From NCBI GenBank assembly GCA_034665745.1, contig JAXDJJ010000070.1, positions 1 through 17,278 of the forward strand: a stretch of DNA of 17,278 bases, read 5' to 3'. The position numbers and the translations under genes were made by a program. The DNA is from JAXDJJ01 sp034665745. GTDB lineage: Bacteria > Actinomycetota > CADDZG01 > WHSQ01. The notes under the pieces are model-generated. The model did not search any database. It was not told where the DNA came from and worked only from the letters and a program-made list of their open reading frames with translations. This document shows, piece after piece, positions 13,439 to 17,278 of the stretch. Position 1 is the stretch's first letter. The number at the start of each line of letters is the position of its first letter.

Positions 13439-14875
13439 ATGAGCAAAGACAGGTTGCCGAGCCAGGAGGACGACTTCCCCGCGTGGTACCAGGCGGTCGT
13501 CAGAGATGCCGGCATGGCCGAGAACGGCATGGCCAAGGGCACGATGATCATCAAGCCCCACGGCTACGCCGTGTGGGAGTTCATCCAGAGCGCTCTCGAT
13601 AGTCGCTTCAAGGCGACCGGTCACGAGAACGTCTATTTCCCCTTGTTCATCCCCGAGAAGCTGTTGCATAAAGAGGCCGAGCACGTCGAGGGCTTCTCGC
13701 CCGAGCTCGCGGTGGTGACGGTGGGTGGTGGCGAGGTTCTCGAGGAGCCTTTGGTCGTAAGACCCACATCCGAAACGATCATCTGGAACACCTACGCGAA
13801 CTGGATCCAGAGCTACCGCGACCTCCCTCTGCTCTACAACCAGTGGTGCAACGTCGTGCGCTGGGAGAAACGGTCACGTCTTTTCCTCCGCACCACCGAG
13901 TTTCTGTGGCAAGAGGGTCACACCGCCCACGCGTCTCGCGACGAAGCCTGGGAGGAGACCGTGCGGATGCTCGAGGTCTACCGCGAGGTGTCCGAGGACG
14001 TACTCGCGATCCCCGTGCTCACGGGCCGCAAGTCCGAGTCCGAACGTTTCCCCGGCGCGGTCGAGACCCTTCCGATCGAGGGCCTGATGCGCGACAAGAA
14101 AGCCCTCCAGTGTGGAACGTCGCACTTCCTCGGACAGAACTTCGCGAAGGCCTATGACGTCACGTTCCTGAACGAGGCCGGCGAGCAGGATCATCCTTGG
14201 GCGACGTCCTGGGGCTTCTCGACCCGCATGATCGGCGGCACGATCATGGCTCACGGTGACGACAAGGGCCTGCGCCTCCCGCCTGCGGTTGCCCCCGTTC
14301 AGGTCGTCATCGTCCCGATCTACCGCTCCGATGACGAGCGCGGCGGGGTCCTGGTAGCAGCCGACAAAGCGAAAGCCGCTTTGTCCGGCAATGGGATCCG
14401 CGTCCGCATCGACGACCGCGATCAGCACCGACCCGGCTTCAAGTTCTCCGAATGGGAGCTCAAGGGCGTGCCGATACGCATAGAGATCGGGCCGCGCGAC
14501 GTCGAGGCAGACCAGGTTGTTGCCGTGTCTCGCCTGGACGGTTCAAAACAGACCTTGTCGTCGGGCCGGGTCATCGCGAACATGTCCAAGATGCTCGACG
14601 ACATCCAGAAAGGTCTTTTCGAGGACGCCAAGGCCTTCCGCGCTGCGAACACGCATGAAGCTACCGACTACGACACTCTGAAGGCCGGTATCGCCGCTGA
14701 AGGCGGCTTCTGGGTCGGAGCCTGGTGCGGCGATGCTGCGTGCGAACAGAAGGTCTCGTCGGAAACGTCCGCGACCATCAGGGTCCTCCCCCTCGAGCCC
14801 ACCGACCCCGGCGCCCCGTGCGCGGTGTGCGGGAAAGCAGGAGTAGACAGGGCTACCTGGGCAAAGGCCTACTAG
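13439..14875 (+). CDS. proS: Prolyl-tRNA synthetase, archaeal/eukaryotic type
   Basis: Charges tRNA-Pro with proline. 478 residues, the size of the short, archaeal/eukaryotic-like ProS (type 3) rather than the ~570-residue bacterial form with an editing insertion; no editing domain is seen. Class II core: KPHGYAVWEFIQ (39-50), VRPTSET (107-113), motif 2 in RTTEFLWQEGHTAH (151-164), GTSHFLGQNFAKAYDV, and motif 3 region STRMIGG-IMAHGDDKGLRLPP. The anticodon-binding domain follows (VVIVPIYRSDDERGGVL). The C-terminal zinc domain has C430, C435, C461 and C464, and the chain ends in the conserved Ala-Tyr. AAGG lies 4 nt before the ATG. A five-codon ORF (13424-13441) links the upstream stop to this start. 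Confidence 0.96.
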   Translation: MSKDRLPSQEDDFPAWYQAVVRDAGMAENGMAKGTMIIKPHGYAVWEFIQSALDSRFKATGHENVYFPLFIPEKLLHKEAEHVEGFSPELAVVTVGGGEVLEEPLVVRPTSETIIWNTYANWIQSYRDLPLLYNQWCNVVRWEKRSRLFLRTTEFLWQEGHTAHASRDEAWEETVRMLEVYREVSEDVLAIPVLTGRKSESERFPGAVETLPIEGLMRDKKALQCGTSHFLGQNFAKAYDVTFLNEAGEQDHPWATSWGFSTRMIGGTIMAHGDDKGLRLPPAVAPVQVVIVPIYRSDDERGGVLVAADKAKAALSGNGIRVRIDDRDQHRPGFKFSEWELKGVPIRIEIGPRDVEADQVVAVSRLDGSKQTLSSGRVIANMSKMLDDIQKGLFEDAKAFRAANTHEATDYDTLKAGIAAEGGFWVGAWCGDAACEQKVSSETSATIRVLPLEPTDPGAPCAVCGKAGVDRATWAKAY

Positions 14876-14886
14876 GCGTCTACACT
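14858..14886 (+). promoter_or_regulatory. Leaderless promoter of the substrate-binding protein gene
   Basis: TACACT (14881-14886) lies 7 nt before the ATG at 14894. TGGGCA (14858-14863), four of six matches to TTGACA, is 17 nt upstream of it. No Shine-Dalgarno sequence precedes the ATG, so a leaderless mRNA is likely. The -35 lies within the end of proS. Confidence 0.58.
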
Positions 14887-14893
14887 CCCGCCC

Positions 14894-16093
14894 ATGGGCA
14901 CCAGGCTGTTGGCGGCAGCCACTCTTCTGATACTCCTTTGTACCGCCGCGCCCGGGGTCAACGCCGCCCCCGGAGTCTCGAAGACCGTCATCAAGATCGG
15001 CCTTCACGCGCCCCTTACCGGGTCATCTCCCGTCCCGAGTGACTCTGTCGACAAAGCCAAGGACTTGTATTTCCGGTGGCTGAAGAGCAAAGGACGCGAC
15101 ATCAACGGCCGCGACGTTCAGGTCGTTCTGAAGAACGATCAGGGCACCGCCTCCGGCGCGGTCAGCGCGTGCAAGGACCTGGTCCAGCAGGATCATGTGT
15201 TCATGATCTTCGGTATCAGCGGGGCAGACCCGATCAAGGCTTGCGCTCGCTATACGGCCAGCGTGGGCGTTCCGTACGTGGGTCCTGGAACGATGAACGA
15301 AACCTTCAAGGGTCTCGCGACCTTCTTCGCAACCACGATGACGTGGCCGCGTCAGGCTCGCCTCCTTGCCGACTACTTCGTATCCAGAGCGAACGCGCGC
15401 AGTAGGAAGAACGGAATGCTGACCCTCGACAAGCGCTCCTACTTTGGAGTCCTTCAAGCATTCACTGAACGCATCCGGGCGCGCAAGGCGGATCTTCAAT
15501 ACGACCGGCGCATCGATCCCAGCGCTGGGACGTCGGAGGCTCGGACCGTCGTCCAGGAGATGAAGGTTTCGAACATTGGCAACGTGTTCGTACTGACCAA
15601 CCCCGTCTGGTTTCTTCAGGTCCTGAACCAGGCGAACACTCAGGGATTCATGCCGGCCTGGATGGGGATCGATAGTGGGATAGCTCACGACACCGTCCTA
15701 GGGCCTGGGTGCCAGGGCGGCAACAGCTTCAACGATGCCCGTTTCCTTTCGGCGGTTCCCGCAGTGATCGACTCCGACCGATTCGATCCGAACTTCCGCA
15801 GAGCCATGGCCCAGCTCGAGCCGAGCAGTACCCCCGACGACTACATGTGGCGCGTGTGGGCGATCGACAGGGTCATCGCGAAGATGCTTGACCGCACCGG
15901 AGCCAGGCCGACGCGCGATCGCTTCGTGCATCGCGTCGAACGCACGGACAGGATCCACACGGGCATCAGCCCCAACCTGCACTACACGCCGAACGATCAT
16001 TTCGGAGCTTCGAGCACCCACGTACTACGGGCCGACTGCTCAGACCAGCGCTGGCACACCGCCGCGACGTTCAAGCGGCGCTTCGGGAACTAA
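14894..16093 (+). CDS. Secreted ABC-type amino-acid-like substrate-binding protein
   Basis: A 399-residue periplasmic-binding-protein family member of the LivJ/LivK type (Peripla_BP_6). A signal peptide (hydrophobic core 4-17, probable cleavage after VNA at 23-25) is followed by VIKIGLHAPLTGSSPVPSDSVD, the classic first strand and ligand loop, and by DVQVVLKNDQGTASGAVSACKDL. These proteins bind branched-chain or other amino acids, amides or aromatic compounds for an ABC importer. No permease or ATPase gene lies in the window, so it is an orphan. The cysteine in the signal region (LILLC) does not fit a lipobox, so the protein may be released rather than anchored, unusual for a Gram-positive binding protein. 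The gene ends tail to tail with the HAD gene, their stop codons sharing two bases. Confidence 0.88.
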   Translation: MGTRLLAAATLLILLCTAAPGVNAAPGVSKTVIKIGLHAPLTGSSPVPSDSVDKAKDLYFRWLKSKGRDINGRDVQVVLKNDQGTASGAVSACKDLVQQDHVFMIFGISGADPIKACARYTASVGVPYVGPGTMNETFKGLATFFATTMTWPRQARLLADYFVSRANARSRKNGMLTLDKRSYFGVLQAFTERIRARKADLQYDRRIDPSAGTSEARTVVQEMKVSNIGNVFVLTNPVWFLQVLNQANTQGFMPAWMGIDSGIAHDTVLGPGCQGGNSFNDARFLSAVPAVIDSDRFDPNFRRAMAQLEPSSTPDDYMWRVWAIDRVIAKMLDRTGARPTRDRFVHRVERTDRIHTGISPNLHYTPNDHFGASSTHVLRADCSDQRWHTAATFKRRFGN

Positions 16094-16809
16094 CGGAGTC
16101 CGATCGCCTCCAGCAATTGCTCGTGCCGGTCGAGGATGATCGGCGAGTCCACGGCATCACTCTTGTCGTCATGGACCCCCCGGAACCGAGCTGTGTGCAT
16201 ACCGATGTCGTGTGCGCCCGCGATATCGGTTCGCCTTAGGTCCCCCACATGGATCGCCTCGGGTGGTGCCACACCTAGGCCGGCCAGTGCCTTCTCGAAT
16301 ATCTCGTTCGCGGGCTTTGGTATCCCCACCTCGTCCGAGAAACACATCACTTCGATGTACTTGGCGAGGCCACAGTCCTCGAGCATCTGGCGTACGACCC
16401 GGCCCGGACTCAGACCTGTGTCGCAGACGAGACCGATCTTGATGTTCGCTTGCTCGAGGGCCGCCAGTGTCTCCTCCGCGCCTTCGACGGCTTCAACCCC
16501 AACCTCGACCGAGGCTTCTTCGAACTTCCGAGTGAGGTCGGTGATGCGATCGTCGTCGAAAACCCCGCGGGCCTCGAGGCAGTAGGCAGCCATACGTCCT
16601 GCACCGAACGACTCGACCTGCTTCCAGGCCTCGTCATGCTTGGCCCACGCTTCCTTCAGCAATCCATCGGCTTCGACTTCGTCGATGTCCAAGGAAGCAC
16701 AAAGGGCGCCTAGTCGTTTCTTCCAGGCGCCCTCCCAATCACGATCCTTCAGCAACGTTCCCCAGCAGTCGTAGGTCACTGCTCGGATGCCATCCACTCT
16801 CTTAACCAA
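16090..16809 (-). CDS. HAD-superfamily hydrolase, haloacid-dehalogenase-like
   Basis: A 239-residue cytoplasmic HAD hydrolase. Motif I is VTYD14-C-W16-G-T: the nucleophile D14 is present, and the second acid of the usual DxD is Trp, as in haloacid-dehalogenase-like members that have an aromatic residue there. Motif II is T131 in LVCDTG, motif III K165 in GIPKP, motif IV G-D190-LRRT-D195. A helical cap lies between residues 20 and 105. The substrate cannot be predicted. The start is a TTG (16809): an in-frame stop lies two codons upstream, and GGGGGAG is 9 nt before the TTG. A GTG at 16797 is the alternative. It follows kal by 17 nt and is likely in the same operon. Confidence 0.88.
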   Translation of the reverse strand: MVKRVDGIRAVTYDCWGTLLKDRDWEGAWKKRLGALCASLDIDEVEADGLLKEAWAKHDEAWKQVESFGAGRMAAYCLEARGVFDDDRITDLTRKFEEASVEVGVEAVEGAEETLAALEQANIKIGLVCDTGLSPGRVVRQMLEDCGLAKYIEVMCFSDEVGIPKPANEIFEKALAGLGVAPPEAIHVGDLRRTDIAGAHDIGMHTARFRGVHDDKSDAVDSPIILDRHEQLLEAIGLR

Positions 16810-16826
16810 GATGCATCACTCCCCCA

Positions 16827-17216
16827 CTAGGTCCGTTGTCGGTCTTGTTTGACCACACACGTCCCGCTGGCTCGGGCGACGACCTCCGGATCTTGGAGGA
16901 GATCCGCGGCCGAATCCGAGACGTCGGGACGAGGCTTCGCATATCTAAGCACCTCGAAGGCCATGGCACGAGAGGTATTGCCCTGCTTGGTTATCCGGCC
17001 CGTCACCTCGATGAAATCGCCTGCATAGAGGGGGGCCAGAAACTCGACCGATTCGTAGCCCGCGAAAAGTCCCTCATCGCCGTCGGACCGGATGCAGAGC
17101 TCGGTGGCGACATCGCCGAACAGCTCCATGAGCTTGGCTCCCGCGACCAGTCCCCCACCGTAATGAGCGTCTTGATTCGACAAGCGCAACCGGAGAGATG
17201 CAGAAACGTCACTCAT
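16827..17216 (-). CDS. kal: 3-aminobutyryl-CoA ammonia-lyase
   Basis: Removes ammonia from L-3-aminobutyryl-CoA to give crotonyl-CoA, a late step of lysine fermentation to acetate and butyrate. 129 residues, single hotdog domain. The match to the Kal family is strong: LSNQDAHYGGGLVAGAKLMELFGDVATEL (12-40), GDEGLFAGYESVEFLAPLYAGDF (46-68), ITKQGNTSRAMAFEV and the C-terminal RASGTCVVKQDRQR. The start at 17216 is preferred: GAGG lies 5 nt upstream and the ATG overlaps the upstream stop as ATGA. An ATG at 17243 would extend the protein by nine charged residues that duplicate the upstream gene's coding bases. The other lysine-fermentation genes (kamDE, kdd, kce) would be expected to the right of the window. 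Confidence 0.9.
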   Translation of the reverse strand: MSDVSASLRLRLSNQDAHYGGGLVAGAKLMELFGDVATELCIRSDGDEGLFAGYESVEFLAPLYAGDFIEVTGRITKQGNTSRAMAFEVLRYAKPRPDVSDSAADLLQDPEVVARASGTCVVKQDRQRT

Positions 17217-17278
17217 GCGGACCTCTTGTTCGCGATCGTCCATGCGAGGTACGACGCGACCTCCGAGGGCTTGGTCCC
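17213..17278 (-). CDS. C-terminal tail of an unidentified gene upstream of kal
   Basis: The last 21 codons of a minus-strand gene cut by the right edge. The frame reads ...PSEVASYLAWTIANKRSA and stops at TGA (17215-17213), which overlaps the kal start as ATGA. The overlap and the presence of a Shine-Dalgarno for kal inside it support a real gene end. It is most likely another lysine-fermentation gene because of its coupling to kal, but 21 residues are too few for me to name it. Confidence 0.6.
   Translation of the reverse strand, partial: GTKPSEVASYLAWTIANKRSA

Noticed and set aside
12684..13442. 252-codon plus-strand frame over the RNA region and the YjbQ gene
   Set aside because: Low-complexity Arg/Pro/Ser-rich product with no family features; the 3' part overlaps the YjbQ gene in another frame.

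Overview
The window looks like a chromosomal piece of a GC-rich actinomycete (Actinomycetota), probably from an uncultivated lineage outside the well-studied genera. The signs are a DUF4193 zinc-ribbon protein, a DUF151 nuclease followed by a MerR regulator of the mycobacterial Rv1829-Rv1830 (resR) kind beside glycine-cleavage genes, an Lnt-Ppm pair, a Streptomyces-type small laccase, and several genes whose -10 box lies 6-7 nt before the ATG (leaderless transcripts). There is no sign of a phage, IS element, CRISPR array, tRNA or rRNA.

Layout, left to right. (1) 1-2020, plus strand: the 3' part of hpt, a DUF151 nuclease, a MerR regulator with a strong promoter and a palindrome near +1, and an uncharacterised PD-(D/E)XK-like ORF that has no normal start codon. 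(2) 2041-5999, plus: gcvT, gcvPA and gcvPB, the T and split P proteins of glycine cleavage (gcvH is not in the window). (3) 5999-9698, plus: a PIG-V-type membrane mannosyltransferase, then a secreted copper pair. The pair is a two-domain laccase overlapping by 8 nt a protein that joins a blue-copper domain to a right-handed beta-helix. (4) 12397-9791, minus: an operon of DUF4193, lnt (catalytic Cys replaced by Ser) and ppm, the polyprenyl-phosphate-mannose synthase. (5) About 12899-12492, minus: an intergenic region of about 650 nt that holds what reads as a highly structured, strongly promoted non-coding RNA that I cannot assign to any known class. (6) 13054-16093, plus: a reduced YjbQ-family protein, an archaeal-type proS, and a secreted amino-acid-type substrate-binding protein. 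(7) 17278-16090, minus: the tail of an unidentified gene, 3-aminobutyryl-CoA ammonia-lyase (kal, lysine fermentation) and a HAD hydrolase.

Links between genes: Ppm would make the lipid-linked mannose donor that a PIG-V/GT-C enzyme could use at the membrane, and Lnt-Ppm adjacency mirrors the fused Ppm1 of Mycobacterium tuberculosis. The laccase and cupredoxin proteins are both exported and translationally coupled, so an extracellular electron-transfer partnership is likely. The strongest candidate for something undescribed is the minus-strand RNA. It has a consensus-like promoter, a predicted +1 that falls on the first base of a 13-bp closing helix, a ring of hairpins with GNRA/UUCG/CUUG loops, a possible pseudoknot, and G-U wobbles that are pairs only on the minus strand.
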